Positions 15,744 to 24,025 of a stretch of 64,000 nucleotides of DNA are shown piece by piece. Made by a program: the position numbers and the translations under genes. The DNA comes from DAHUZJ01 sp050743865. Its GTDB lineage: Bacteria > Actinomycetota > Acidimicrobiia > Acidimicrobiales > RAAP-2. Under the pieces are notes generated by a model that was not told where the DNA came from, searched no databases, and worked only from the letters and a program-made list of their open reading frames with translations. The stretch's first letter is position 1; each line of letters starts with the position of its first letter. The stretch is from contig JBOGGE010000002.1 in NCBI GenBank assembly GCA_050743865.1, positions 10,906-74,905 on the forward strand, given 5' to 3'.

Positions 15744-16378
15744 CCACGCTCGGTTTCGAGGTCGTGGACGCTCGACCGGAACCGCACGCCGCGGTGCCCA
15801 CCATCATGTTGCGATTGCGGATCACCGAGACCGGTGGTGGGGTGCACGCGCTGGCCCTCCGCTGCCAGATCCGCATCGAGCCTCAGCGGCGACGTTACGA
15901 CCCCGAAGAGAGAGGCCGGCTCTACGAGCTCTTCGGGGAGACCCCGCAGTGGGGCGACTCCCTGCACCCCTTCTTGTGGACTCATGTGTCGACGACGCTG
16001 CCGGGCTTCTCCGGTTCGACCGACGTGGAGATCCCGGTCGAGTGCACCTACGACTTCGACGTTGCGGGAGCCAAGTACCTTCACGCCCTGTCCGGGGGCG
16101 AGATCCCGCTCCTCCTGCTCTTTTCGGGCACCGTGTTCGTCCAGGGCGAATCGGGCTTTGCCGCCGAGCCCGTCCCGTGGGACCAAGAGGCCTCCTACCG
16201 GATGCCGGTCTCGGTGTGGCGAGGCGTGATGGATCTGTACTTCCCCAACAGCGGCTGGGTCCGGATCGGCCGCGATACCCTCGACCGGCTCGGACGGTTC
16301 AGGGCATCGCGGGCCCTTCCCACCTGGGACCAGGCATTCGAGCAGCTGCTCAAGGAAGCCGGAGACGGGGCATGGTGA
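15740..16378 (+). CDS. DUF6084 family hydrogenase-associated protein
   Basis: A 212-residue beta-rich soluble protein with no signal peptide and a single cysteine (VECTYDF). It matches by pattern DUF6084 proteins seen behind group 1h hydrogenase genes. Distinctive stretches are RCQIRIEPQRRRY, LHPFLWTH and the C-terminal VWRGVMDLYFPNSGW. Start and stop overlap both neighbours by four bases, so it is made together with them. Function is unknown; a structural or accessory subunit or a chaperone is possible. Confidence 0.7.
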   Translation: MTTLGFEVVDARPEPHAAVPTIMLRLRITETGGGVHALALRCQIRIEPQRRRYDPEERGRLYELFGETPQWGDSLHPFLWTHVSTTLPGFSGSTDVEIPVECTYDFDVAGAKYLHALSGGEIPLLLLFSGTVFVQGESGFAAEPVPWDQEASYRMPVSVWRGVMDLYFPNSGWVRIGRDTLDRLGRFRASRALPTWDQAFEQLLKEAGDGAW

Positions 16379-17778
16379 GGGTCGAGCTCGCCGATCGTTT
16401 CGCCGCCGCCGGCGCCGTGGCCGAGACCGTGCTCTACGAGGGGTACATGCTGTACCCCTACCGGGCGTCCTCGAGTAAGAACCAGTTGCGCTGGCAGTTC
16501 GGGGTGCTGGTTCCCCGTGCCTTCAGCGAGGCCGACGGCTCCGAACGCTGGTCGATGCGCACCGAGTGCCTCCTCGATCCCGGACCGGCACCGGTCCTGG
16601 CCGTCCGCATCCGTTGCCTTCAGGCCCAGCATCGGGGGATCGAGGCCGCCGCTGCCGCCTCCGACAACGGGTTCGTGCCGGTCGAGGCGATCGAGGTCGA
16701 CGGGCGCCACCATGTCGCCTGGGACGAAGCGGTCGATCAGGTCGTCGACCTTCCCCTGCTGGCATTGCACAGCCTCGAGATCGCTGACCACAGCCACCCC
16801 TTCGGGTTCGCCGGTTCGCGGGAGACCGAGCTGATCCGGACGAGCGTGGGGCAGGTGGCCGGGCGTATCGTCCGCCGGCGGCTGGCGGTGGACGGGCGGG
16901 TGCGCGTGACGGTCGCTCGCCCGGACGCCGCAAGCCGCTTCGTGAAGGTGGCCGTCACCGTGGAGAACGCCAGCCCGTTCCTGGACGCCGGTGCCGGGCG
17001 CCGGGACGCGCTCGCCCGTTCGCTGATCGCCTCGCACACCATGGTGGCCGTGGAGGGCGGGGTGTTCGTGTCGCTGTTCGACCCCCCCGACGGTGCCCGA
17101 CCGGCGGCGGCGGCCTGTCACAACGACGGCGCCTTCCCGGTGCTGGTCGGAGAGGACGACGTGGTCCTCTCGTCGCCCATCATCCTCTACGACCACCCTT
17201 CGGTCGCCCCTGAGAGCCCGGGCAACCTCTACGACGCCACCGAGATCGACGAGATCCTGGCGTTGCGGGTGCTGGCGCTGACCGACGAAGAGAAAGCCGA
17301 GGCGCGCGGCACCGACGCCCGCGCCGCCGCCATCATCGACCGCTGCGACGACATGCCCCCCGAGGTGTGGAGCCGGCTCCACGGCGCAGTGCGCTCCCTG
17401 CGGTCGGCGGCGGAGCCGGGAGCCGCCGGCAGCGGGGTGGACGATCGTGAGGACCCCGGACCGGTTCCCTGGTGGGATCCGGTGGCTGACGCCTCCGTCG
17501 ACCCGTGGGGCGACCGGGTCAGGGTCGGCGACGTCGAGATCGGGAAGGGCACGAGGGTGCTGCTCCGGCCGTCGCGGCGCTCGGACGCCCAGGACCTCTT
17601 CTTGGCGGGTCGTGCCGCCACCGTGGCCGGCGTCTTCACCGACGTCGACGGGAGCCAGCAGGTGGCGGTGACGGTCGACGACGACCCGGCGACGGCGGAG
17701 CTGATATGGCAGGGGCGCTACCTGTTCTTCCACCCCGACGAGGTGGAGCCGCTCCCCGGGGAGGACGGCCCCCGATGA
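16372..17778 (+). CDS. Hydrogenase-operon protein of unknown function, 468 residues
   Basis: I do not recognise a catalytic domain. The chain is soluble, mostly beta, with low cysteine content. Residues about 1-330 form one region (start VELADRFAAAG; middle VSLFDPPDGAR and SPIILYDHPS). After an acidic Pro/Gly linker near 360-380 comes a C-terminal beta-barrel-like segment (WGDRVRVGDVEIGKGTRVLLRP to RYLFFHPDEVEPL). ATG 16372 overlaps the stop of the DUF6084 gene, and its own stop overlaps the protease start. A protein of this type follows the DUF6084 gene in other actinobacterial hydrogenase loci as far as I recall, so a dedicated hydrogenase role is likely. Confidence 0.6.
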   Translation: MVRVELADRFAAAGAVAETVLYEGYMLYPYRASSSKNQLRWQFGVLVPRAFSEADGSERWSMRTECLLDPGPAPVLAVRIRCLQAQHRGIEAAAAASDNGFVPVEAIEVDGRHHVAWDEAVDQVVDLPLLALHSLEIADHSHPFGFAGSRETELIRTSVGQVAGRIVRRRLAVDGRVRVTVARPDAASRFVKVAVTVENASPFLDAGAGRRDALARSLIASHTMVAVEGGVFVSLFDPPDGARPAAAACHNDGAFPVLVGEDDVVLSSPIILYDHPSVAPESPGNLYDATEIDEILALRVLALTDEEKAEARGTDARAAAIIDRCDDMPPEVWSRLHGAVRSLRSAAEPGAAGSGVDDREDPGPVPWWDPVADASVDPWGDRVRVGDVEIGKGTRVLLRPSRRSDAQDLFLAGRAATVAGVFTDVDGSQQVAVTVDDDPATAELIWQGRYLFFHPDEVEPLPGEDGPR

Positions 17779-18275
17779 GGCCCCGAGTTCTCGTCGCCGG
17801 CATCGGGAACATCTTCTTGAGCGACGACGGCTTCGGCGTCGAAGTCGTCAACCGCCTGAGCGAAGAGCCCCTTCCGCCAGGGGTCCGGGTTACTGACGTC
17901 GGGATCCGCGGCCTCCACCTGGCCTACGAGCTGCTCGACGGCTACGACGCGGTGATCCTGGTCGACGCCGTGCCGATGGGCGAGGCACCGGGAACGGTGG
18001 CGGTCATCGAGCCCGACGACCTGATGGCGACGCCCGGGGACGAGGCCCCGGTCGTCGACGCCCACAGCATGAGCCCCGAGGCGGTGCTGGGCACCCTGAC
18101 CCGATTGGGCGGCTCGGTCGAACGGCTTCGGGTGGTCGGTTGCCAGCCCGCCGACCTCGACGAGGGCATCGGCCTGTCACCGGCGGTCGCCGACGCCGTC
18201 GACGGCGCGGTGGCGTTGTGCCGGCAGCTCGTTGCCGAGATCACGGAACCCGCTGGAAAGGAGACAACGAGATGA
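17775..18275 (+). CDS. Hydrogenase maturation protease (HyaD/HupD family)
   Basis: Endopeptidase that removes the C-terminal extension of the large subunit after nickel insertion. Its 166 residues begin with the family motif GIGN (9-12), followed by SDDGFG carrying the nickel-sensing Asp at 17/18, then VILVDAVPMG and VDAHSMSP with the conserved histidine. Its substrate is most likely the large subunit at 12760, which carries 25 residues after its last ligand. ATGA overlaps join it to both neighbours. Confidence 0.9.
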   Translation: MRPRVLVAGIGNIFLSDDGFGVEVVNRLSEEPLPPGVRVTDVGIRGLHLAYELLDGYDAVILVDAVPMGEAPGTVAVIEPDDLMATPGDEAPVVDAHSMSPEAVLGTLTRLGGSVERLRVVGCQPADLDEGIGLSPAVADAVDGAVALCRQLVAEITEPAGKETTR

Positions 18276-18376
18276 TCATTCGTCTCGCCAAATCGGTGCT
18301 CGTCGCCCTGGTCGTCGGAATGGTGCTCAAGTCGCTGCCCGACATCGCCCGGTACCTCAAGATCAGGGAGATGTGA
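18272..18376 (+). CDS. 34-residue single-span membrane peptide (DUF6893-like)
   Basis: Too short for most gene finders. ATG 18272 overlaps the protease stop, and TGA 18374-18376 overlaps the GTG of yceI, so it is wedged between coupled genes. An RBS-like AAAGGAG lies at 18257-18263. The peptide has a positively charged start, a hydrophobic helix (SVLVALVVGMVL), then KSLPDIARYLKIREM. The LPDI-RYLKIR ending is what I recall for the DUF6893 small-protein family. It could anchor the hydrogenase to the membrane; that is inference. Confidence 0.7.
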   Translation: MIIRLAKSVLVALVVGMVLKSLPDIARYLKIREM

Positions 18377-18897
18377 CCTGGGTGGCTCATTACCGCATCG
18401 ACCCCACACGTTCGTACGTATGGATCGACGCCCGGTCCAGCGTGCACCCCATCCATTCCACCACCAAGGGGCTGGAGGGCTACCTCGATCTCGGCCTGGG
18501 GCCGGACGGTGCCGTCGATCTGGCGGTCATGCCGACCGGAAAGCTCTCGCTGCAGGTCAGTCGCCTCTCGTCGGGTAACCGGCTGGAGGATCGTGAGCTG
18601 CAACGACGCATCGACTCGAAGCGGTTCCCCGCCATCGAAGGGGTGATCATCGGGATGGAGCCGATCGGCGGTGACGGGAGCTACCGGGTGAGCGGTGACA
18701 TCACCTTTCGGGGAACGTCTCACCGGTACGAGGACCAGATGACCGTCAACCCGGTCGACGACAGCACGATCAAGCTCGCCGGCCAGTCGCGTTTCGACAT
18801 CCGCGATTTCGGGATGGAGCCGCCCCGCATCTTGATGCTGAAGGTCGACCCGGAGGTGGCCGTGCGAGTGGAGGTGCTCGCGGTGAAGGAAGGATAG
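18373..18897 (+). CDS. YceI-like lipocalin-fold protein inside the hydrogenase operon
   Basis: A 174-residue YceI-family protein. Known relatives have a lipocalin-like barrel that binds polyisoprenoid chains. There is no signal peptide: the barrel starts at once (VAHYRIDPTRSYVWIDARSSV), so it is cytoplasmic, unlike many secreted YceI proteins. Motifs VSRLSSG, RRIDSKRFP, ITFRGTSH and FDIRDF are present and recur in the PadR-YceI fusion at 10427. GTG 18373 overlaps the stop of the 34-residue peptide. A role in handling menaquinone or another isoprenoid near the hydrogenase is a reasonable but untested inference. Confidence 0.85.
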   Translation: MTWVAHYRIDPTRSYVWIDARSSVHPIHSTTKGLEGYLDLGLGPDGAVDLAVMPTGKLSLQVSRLSSGNRLEDRELQRRIDSKRFPAIEGVIIGMEPIGGDGSYRVSGDITFRGTSHRYEDQMTVNPVDDSTIKLAGQSRFDIRDFGMEPPRILMLKVDPEVAVRVEVLAVKEG

Positions 18898-18903
18898 GAC
18901 CCC

Positions 18904-19239
18904 GTGCACGAGCTCGGTTTGTGCAGTTCGATCGTGGACGCCGTCCAGCGGCGAGCCGGGGAACGCCCGGTGGCGCACGTGCGGGTGCGCGTCGGGCGCC
19001 TGCACCACGTCCACCCCGATGCGTTCGACCAGTCCTTCGCCGTGGCCGCCATGGGCACGGTGGCCGAGGACGCGGTGGCAGAGCTGGTCCAGCTCCCGGT
19101 GCGGGCAGCGTGCAGCCACTGCTCGACCACGTGGGAGTGCGAGGAGCTGCCCCTGGCCTGCCCCACCTGCGGGTCCGTGGACATTGACCTGCTCGGTGGG
19201 GACGAACTGCTGCTCGAGTCCATCAAGTACCGCGGCTGA
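18904..19239 (+). CDS. hypA: Hydrogenase nickel-insertion protein HypA
   Basis: Nickel chaperone that works with the GTPase HypB to load nickel into the large subunit. It has 111 residues. The N-terminal Met-His-Glu, needed for nickel binding, is present, and the zinc site Cys70-x2-Cys73-x12-Cys86-x2-Cys89 is intact. GTG at 18904 is the only start that keeps the essential His at position 2. No hypB gene is in the operon or elsewhere in this window. Confidence 0.93.
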   Translation: MHELGLCSSIVDAVQRRAGERPVAHVRVRVGRLHHVHPDAFDQSFAVAAMGTVAEDAVAELVQLPVRAACSHCSTTWECEELPLACPTCGSVDIDLLGGDELLLESIKYRG

Positions 19240-19252
19240 GAGGAGACGGACC

Positions 19253-19540
19253 ATGTGCCTCGGCATACCGGGCCAGTTGGTGGCGTTCGGCTCGCACGAG
19301 CATCTGGCGCGAGTCGACGTCTCGGGGGTGGCTCGGACAATCAACATCGGGTTGCTCGACGACGAGAGGCTCCAGCTCGGCGACTGGGTTCTCATCCATG
19401 TCGGCTTCGCCATGTCGAAGATCGACGAGGAGGAGGCGGCGCTGGCCTTGGCCTCGCTCAAGCTCATGGGCCAGGCCTACGGAGCCGAGCTCGACGCGTT
19501 CTGGTCGTCCAGGATCACCAGTGACAGCACGGGAGGTTGA
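19253..19540 (+). CDS. hypC: Hydrogenase assembly chaperone HypC
   Basis: Small chaperone that carries the Fe(CN)2CO unit with HypD and docks it on the large subunit. It has 95 residues and starts MCLGIPGQL with the essential Cys2. The barrel strands (ARVDVSGVARTINIGLL, GDWVLIHVGFAM) and final acidic helix (IDEEEAALAL) are typical. ATG at 19253 follows GAGAGGAGA and is fixed by the requirement for cysteine at position 2. A second HypC-like domain is fused to a SIS-like region at 23297. Confidence 0.95.
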   Translation: MCLGIPGQLVAFGSHEHLARVDVSGVARTINIGLLDDERLQLGDWVLIHVGFAMSKIDEEEAALALASLKLMGQAYGAELDAFWSSRITSDSTGG

Positions 19541-19541
19541 C

Positions 19542-19775
19542 ATGGGAACCATCGTCGGAGCCATGATCGGGTACGTGTTCGGCACGCAAGCCGGACCTCA
19601 GGGGTGGGACGACCTGCGCCGTGCCTGGGGGGTGATCAGCTCCTCCGAGGAGGTGAGGAACCTGATCGACCTCAGCTTCTCGATGGCCCATGGCCTCGTG
19701 GGGCGTGGGGGCGAGCTGCTCGCCGGGGCGGCCGGAACCTCGGAGTCCCGTTCCGCACTGCGACCGGTGGCGTAG
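19542..19775 (+). CDS. Small GYxxG membrane-associated protein of the hydrogenase operon
   Basis: A 77-residue protein with an N-terminal glycine-rich hydrophobic stretch (MGTIVGAMIGYVFGTQAG) followed by an amphipathic helical region. ATG is 2 bases after the hypC stop, with GGGAGG ahead (19531-19536). It resembles the protein at 10170 that is coupled to the PadR-YceI regulator, sharing the GYV-x-G core, an LRR-containing segment and a following acidic segment (SSEEVRNLI against DTDELADVI). Function is unknown; small membrane tether or YtxH-like protein are options. Confidence 0.6.
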   Translation: MGTIVGAMIGYVFGTQAGPQGWDDLRRAWGVISSSEEVRNLIDLSFSMAHGLVGRGGELLAGAAGTSESRSALRPVA

Positions 19776-19782
19776 GCCGGCC

Positions 19783-20922
19783 ATGCGATTCGTGGACGAG
19801 TACCGCGACCCGGCGGCGGCGCAGGTGCAGGTGAGCCGGATCACCGACCTGGCCGCCGGGGAAGAGTTCAAGTTCATGGAGGTGTGCGGCGGCCACACCC
19901 ACACCATCTACCGGCACGGGATCGAGCATCTGGTGCCGGCCAACGTGGAGCTCGTGCACGGGCCGGGATGCCCGGTGTGCGTGATCCCGATGGGCAGGAT
20001 CGACGACGCCATCTCGGTGGCAAAGGAACCGGGCGTGATCTTCACGTCCTTCGGCGACATGATGCGGGTGCCGGGAAGCCACGGCAACCTGCTCCACGCC
20101 AAGGCCGAGGGAGCTGACGTCCGCTTCGTGTACTCGCCGCTCGACGCGCTGCGGATCGCCGTGGAGAACCCCGAGCACCAGGTGGTCTTCTTCGCCGTCG
20201 GCTTCGAGACCACCGCCCCTTCCACCGCCATCGTGCTCGCACAGGCGCGAGCGCGCCGGATCACCAACTTCAGCGTCTTCTGCAACCACGTCATGATCGT
20301 CCCCCCGATCAAGGCGATCCTCGAGTCACCGGACCTCCGGCTGGACGGGTTCCTCGGACCGGGGCACGTCTCGACGGTGATCGGCCAGCGGCCCTACCGC
20401 TTCGTCCCCGACCAGTACGGCAAGCCGCTGGTGACCGCCGGGTTCGAACCGCTCGACATACTCCAAGCCATCTCGATGCTCCTCGCCCAGATCAGGGAGG
20501 GACGGTGCGAGGTGGAGAACCAGTACTCGAGGGTGGTTCGTGAAGGGGGGAACCCGCGAGCCCTGGCCCTGCTGGGCGAGGTGTTCGAGCTGCGACCCCA
20601 CTTCGAATGGCGCGGCCTCGGGTTCATCTCCCAGAGCGCGCTGAAACTTCGACCGGAATTCGAGAGCTTCGACGCCGAGCTCCGCTACCAGCTGCCGGGG
20701 GTACGCGTGGCGGACCCGAAGGCGTGCCAGTGCGGCGAGGTCCTCAAGGGCGTCATCAAGCCCTGGGAGTGCAAGGTGTTCGGCACCGCCTGCACGCCGG
20801 AGACTCCCATCGGCACGTGCATGGTCTCGTCCGAGGGGGCGTGCGCCGCCTACTACAACTTCGGCCGAATGCACCGCGAGGCGGCAGTCGCCTTCGGCAG
20901 GAGGAGCCCGGTCAACGCATGA
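19783..20922 (+). CDS. hypD: Hydrogenase formation protein HypD
   Basis: Fe-S scaffold on which the Fe(CN)2CO cofactor is built together with HypC and HypE. It has 379 residues. Conserved sites are EVCGGHTHTI near the N-terminus, HGPGCPVCVIP, GFETTAPSTA, and the C-terminal cluster cysteines in ACQCGEVLKG, WECKVFGTACTPETPIGTCMVS and EGACAAYY. ATG at 19783 gives the standard N-terminus MRFVDEYRD. Its stop overlaps the start of hypF (ATGA). Confidence 0.96.
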   Translation: MRFVDEYRDPAAAQVQVSRITDLAAGEEFKFMEVCGGHTHTIYRHGIEHLVPANVELVHGPGCPVCVIPMGRIDDAISVAKEPGVIFTSFGDMMRVPGSHGNLLHAKAEGADVRFVYSPLDALRIAVENPEHQVVFFAVGFETTAPSTAIVLAQARARRITNFSVFCNHVMIVPPIKAILESPDLRLDGFLGPGHVSTVIGQRPYRFVPDQYGKPLVTAGFEPLDILQAISMLLAQIREGRCEVENQYSRVVREGGNPRALALLGEVFELRPHFEWRGLGFISQSALKLRPEFESFDAELRYQLPGVRVADPKACQCGEVLKGVIKPWECKVFGTACTPETPIGTCMVSSEGACAAYYNFGRMHREAAVAFGRRSPVNA

Positions 20923-23297
20923 CGGCGTCGATCACCGACGGTGTGCCGGTCCGGCACCGGCTCCGGGTGACCGGAGTGGTCCAGGGAGTCGGCTTTCGTC
21001 CCTTCGTCCACTCGCTGGCCGGCCGGCTCGAGCTCGCCGGCCGCGTCGGCAACGACAGCGAAGGGGTGCTCGTCGAGGTCGAGGGTCCCGCCGGGGCCGT
21101 CGAACGCTTCGAGTCGCTGCTGGTCGACGAGGCACCACCCCTGGCCCGGATCGAAGCCGTCGAGTGCAGCGCGGTCGACCCGCTCTCCGAGCCCGGCTTC
21201 CGGATCGAGACCAGCCGGTCCACCGGAGCGGTCCGCACCTTCGTGTCGCCCGACGTCGCCGTGTGCGGCGAATGTCTGGCCGAGCTCTTTGCACCCGCCG
21301 ACCGCCGGTACCGCTACCCGTTCATCAACTGCACCAACTGCGGACCGCGCTTTACCATCACCGTCAGGCTCCCCTACGACCGGCCCAACACGACCATGGC
21401 CGGCTTCCCGCTGTGCCCGGCGTGCGCCGCCGAGTACCAGGACCCGAGCGACCGCCGGTTCCACGCCCAGCCGGTCGCTTGCCAGATCTGCGGCCCCCAC
21501 CTGTCCTTCGACGGGCCGACCGGGACGGTCGAAGGCACCGACGCCTCCATCGCCGCCACCCAGCACCTGCTGGGCCGGGGAGGCATCGTGGCGGTGAAGG
21601 GGCTCGGCGGCTACCACCTGGCCTGCGACGCCACCTCGGACGCCGGCGTCGACGAGCTCCGCCGCCGCAAGGCACGGACCGACAAGCCGTTCGCCGTGAT
21701 GGTGGCCGACCTGGCCGCCGCCCGTCGCCTGGCCCACCTCGATCCCGCCGAGGAGATGGTCCTGGCCGGCGTCGAGCGCCCGATCGTGCTGCTGCGCCGG
21801 CGCGCCGAGAGCTGCCTGTCGCCCCTGGTGGCGCCGGGTAGTCCCTGGGTCGGGGTCCTCCTGGCCTACACCCCCGTCCACCACCTCCTCTTCCACGAGG
21901 TCCCGGGGGCCGGCTCCCCGGTCCCAGAGGTGCTGGTGATGACCAGCGGCAACCTGAGCGAGGAGCCGATCTGCTACGACGACGACGACGCCCGCCGGCG
22001 GCTCGGCAGCATCGCCGAGGGCTGGCTGGTCGGCAACCGGCCCATCCACGTGCCCTGCGACGACTCGGTGGTCCGGGTCGAGTCCGGGGTGGAGCTGCCC
22101 ATCCGCCGCTCGAGGGGGTACGCACCTCTGCCGGTGCGTCTCCCCTTCCCCGCCGCCCCGCTGCTCGCCGTCGGAGGGGAGCTCAAGAACACCTTCTGCC
22201 TGGCTTCCGGCCGCGACGCCTGGATGAGCCAGCACCTCGGCGACATGGGCAGCGTGGAGACCCTGACCGCGTTCGAGCGCTCCTGGCGGCAGTTCGCAGA
22301 GATCTACTGCATCGACCCGGTAGCCGCCGTCGCCGACACCCACCCTGGCTACCAGACCCGCCGGTGGGCCGAATCGGGCTCGGGCCGGCCGGCGGTGACC
22401 GTGCAGCACCACCACGCCCACATCGCCTCGGTGATGGCCGAGCATCAGATCCCCGAGGGAGAGCAGGTGATCGGGTACGCCTTCGACGGCACCGGCTACG
22501 GGACCGACGGGGCGATCTGGGGCGGGGAGGTGCTCGTCGCCGGCTACGACCGGTTCGAACGGGCGACCCACCTCCGGTACGTCCCGTTGCCCGGCGGCGA
22601 CGCCGCCGTCCGCAAGCCCTACCGGGCGGCTCTGTCCCACCTGCGGGCGGCCGGGATTGCCTGGAGCCGGGATCTGGCGCCGGTGGCCGCCGCCCCGCCC
22701 GGCGAGCTGGCGGCCCTCGAGCACCAACTCGAGCACAACGTGCGCTGCGTCCCCACCTCCAGCATGGGGCGGCTCTTCGACACCGTCAGTTCGCTCCTCG
22801 GTCTTCGCCAGGTCGTCTCCTACGAGGCCCAGGCGGCGATCGATCTCGAGACTGCGGCCGCCGCCCACACCGGTCCCGCCCCCGCCTACCGGTTCGGGAT
22901 CGAGGGACGCGAGCTGGATCCGGCCGCCATGCTGGTGAGCATCGTCGGCGACCTCCGCGCCGGGTGCCCGACCGGCGCCATTGCCGCCGGCTTCCACCGA
23001 GCGGTGGCCGGACTGGTCGGGGAGACGGCTGAACGGGAACGCCGGCGCACGGGGATCAATCGGGTGGCACTCAGCGGCGGGGTGTTCCAAAACACGCTGG
23101 TGGTGCGACTGGTACGCGCCGAGCTGGCCCAGCGGGGCCTCGCCGTCCTCACCCACCGGGTCGTTCCCCCCAACGACGGCGGTCTCGCTCTCGGGCAGGC
23201 AGCGGTGGCCGCCAGTTCGATACGGGCGGCGGCGGCGCTGCGAACAGAGGCGTCGGCGGTGGCACCGACGTCGACGTCGACGTCGAAGGAGGCATAG
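20919..23297 (+). CDS. hypF: Carbamoyltransferase HypF
   Basis: Makes the carbamoyl group that becomes the cyanide ligands of the hydrogenase iron. It has 792 residues with the full domain order: acylphosphatase (about 15-100, with VQGVGFRPF), paired zinc-finger motifs (about 108-190, CGECL, CTNCGPR, CPACAAEY, CQICGPH), YrdC-like (about 200-380) and Kae1/HypF C-terminal domain with the VQHHHAHIA metal site. The final 25 residues are an Ala/Thr/Ser-rich tail. ATG and TAG overlap hypD and the following gene. Confidence 0.96.
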   Translation: MTASITDGVPVRHRLRVTGVVQGVGFRPFVHSLAGRLELAGRVGNDSEGVLVEVEGPAGAVERFESLLVDEAPPLARIEAVECSAVDPLSEPGFRIETSRSTGAVRTFVSPDVAVCGECLAELFAPADRRYRYPFINCTNCGPRFTITVRLPYDRPNTTMAGFPLCPACAAEYQDPSDRRFHAQPVACQICGPHLSFDGPTGTVEGTDASIAATQHLLGRGGIVAVKGLGGYHLACDATSDAGVDELRRRKARTDKPFAVMVADLAAARRLAHLDPAEEMVLAGVERPIVLLRRRAESCLSPLVAPGSPWVGVLLAYTPVHHLLFHEVPGAGSPVPEVLVMTSGNLSEEPICYDDDDARRRLGSIAEGWLVGNRPIHVPCDDSVVRVESGVELPIRRSRGYAPLPVRLPFPAAPLLAVGGELKNTFCLASGRDAWMSQHLGDMGSVETLTAFERSWRQFAEIYCIDPVAAVADTHPGYQTRRWAESGSGRPAVTVQHHHAHIASVMAEHQIPEGEQVIGYAFDGTGYGTDGAIWGGEVLVAGYDRFERATHLRYVPLPGGDAAVRKPYRAALSHLRAAGIAWSRDLAPVAAAPPGELAALEHQLEHNVRCVPTSSMGRLFDTVSSLLGLRQVVSYEAQAAIDLETAAAAHTGPAPAYRFGIEGRELDPAAMLVSIVGDLRAGCPTGAIAAGFHRAVAGLVGETAERERRRTGINRVALSGGVFQNTLVVRLVRAELAQRGLAVLTHRVVPPNDGGLALGQAAVAASSIRAAAALRTEASAVAPTSTSTSKEA

Positions 23298-24025
23298 TGG
23301 CAACGATCGATCTCTCCCCGCCCGCCGGGGATGTCGCCCCGGCCGAGGACCTGGCAGTCACGGCCCTGGCGCTGGCCCGCCGGTTCGCCGCCGGCGCCAC
23401 CATGTGGTGCGTGGCCCCCCGATGGCCGGCCCACGCCCGTCATCTGGCCGTCGAGTTCGTCCACCCGGTCATCATGGGGAAGCGGGCACTGCCCGCCATC
23501 CACCTCGACGGGCCCGACCCGGCCGACGGGCTGCGCCAGCTGGCCCGGGCGGGCGACGTTCTCGCCGCGGTCGGCATCGCCGACGATGCCCGTATCGCCG
23601 CTCTCATGCGCCGTTCCGAGGCCTGGGGCCTCACCCGGCTGTGGCTGGGAGCGGGCCCCCGGCCGCCGTCGGGGTTGGCCGAGCACGTCGTGTGGGCAGA
23701 GAGCGCGGACCCCACCGTCGCCGTCCGCTCGGGCGACGTCGTCATGCTCTACCACCTCCTCTGGGAGCTGACCCACGTGGTCTTCGAGCACCCCGGCCTC
23801 CTGGAGGAAGAGCCGTCCTGCACGGACGACGTGTGCACCACGTGCTCCGACGAGGGCCGGGTGGCAGAAGTGCGATCGGCCGACGGGGCCGGACGGGCCG
23901 AAGTGATAGCCGCAGGGAAGCTCGAGACGGTCGACGTCAGCCTCGTCGACCCGGTTCGGCCCGGAGACCTGCTGTTGGTCCACGCCGGCGTGGCCCTGAC
24001 CTCGCTGGGCGACGGCGAGCCATGA
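23297..24025 (+). CDS. SIS-like domain fused to a HypC-like C-terminal domain
   Basis: A 242-residue two-part protein. Residues about 10-165 look like a sugar-isomerase (SIS) type alpha/beta domain, somewhat degenerate (LARRFAAGATMWCVAP, GDVLAAVGIADDARI). Residues about 175-240 resemble HypC, with Cys180-x2-Cys183 followed by SDEGRVAEV and the closing DLLLVHAGVALTSL. The usual Met-Cys start of HypC is absent because the domain is internal. GTG 23297 overlaps the hypF stop. It is followed by a separate SIS protein, so the two may act as a pair in cofactor assembly. No substrate can be assigned. Confidence 0.7.
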   Translation: MATIDLSPPAGDVAPAEDLAVTALALARRFAAGATMWCVAPRWPAHARHLAVEFVHPVIMGKRALPAIHLDGPDPADGLRQLARAGDVLAAVGIADDARIAALMRRSEAWGLTRLWLGAGPRPPSGLAEHVVWAESADPTVAVRSGDVVMLYHLLWELTHVVFEHPGLLEEEPSCTDDVCTTCSDEGRVAEVRSADGAGRAEVIAAGKLETVDVSLVDPVRPGDLLLVHAGVALTSLGDGEP

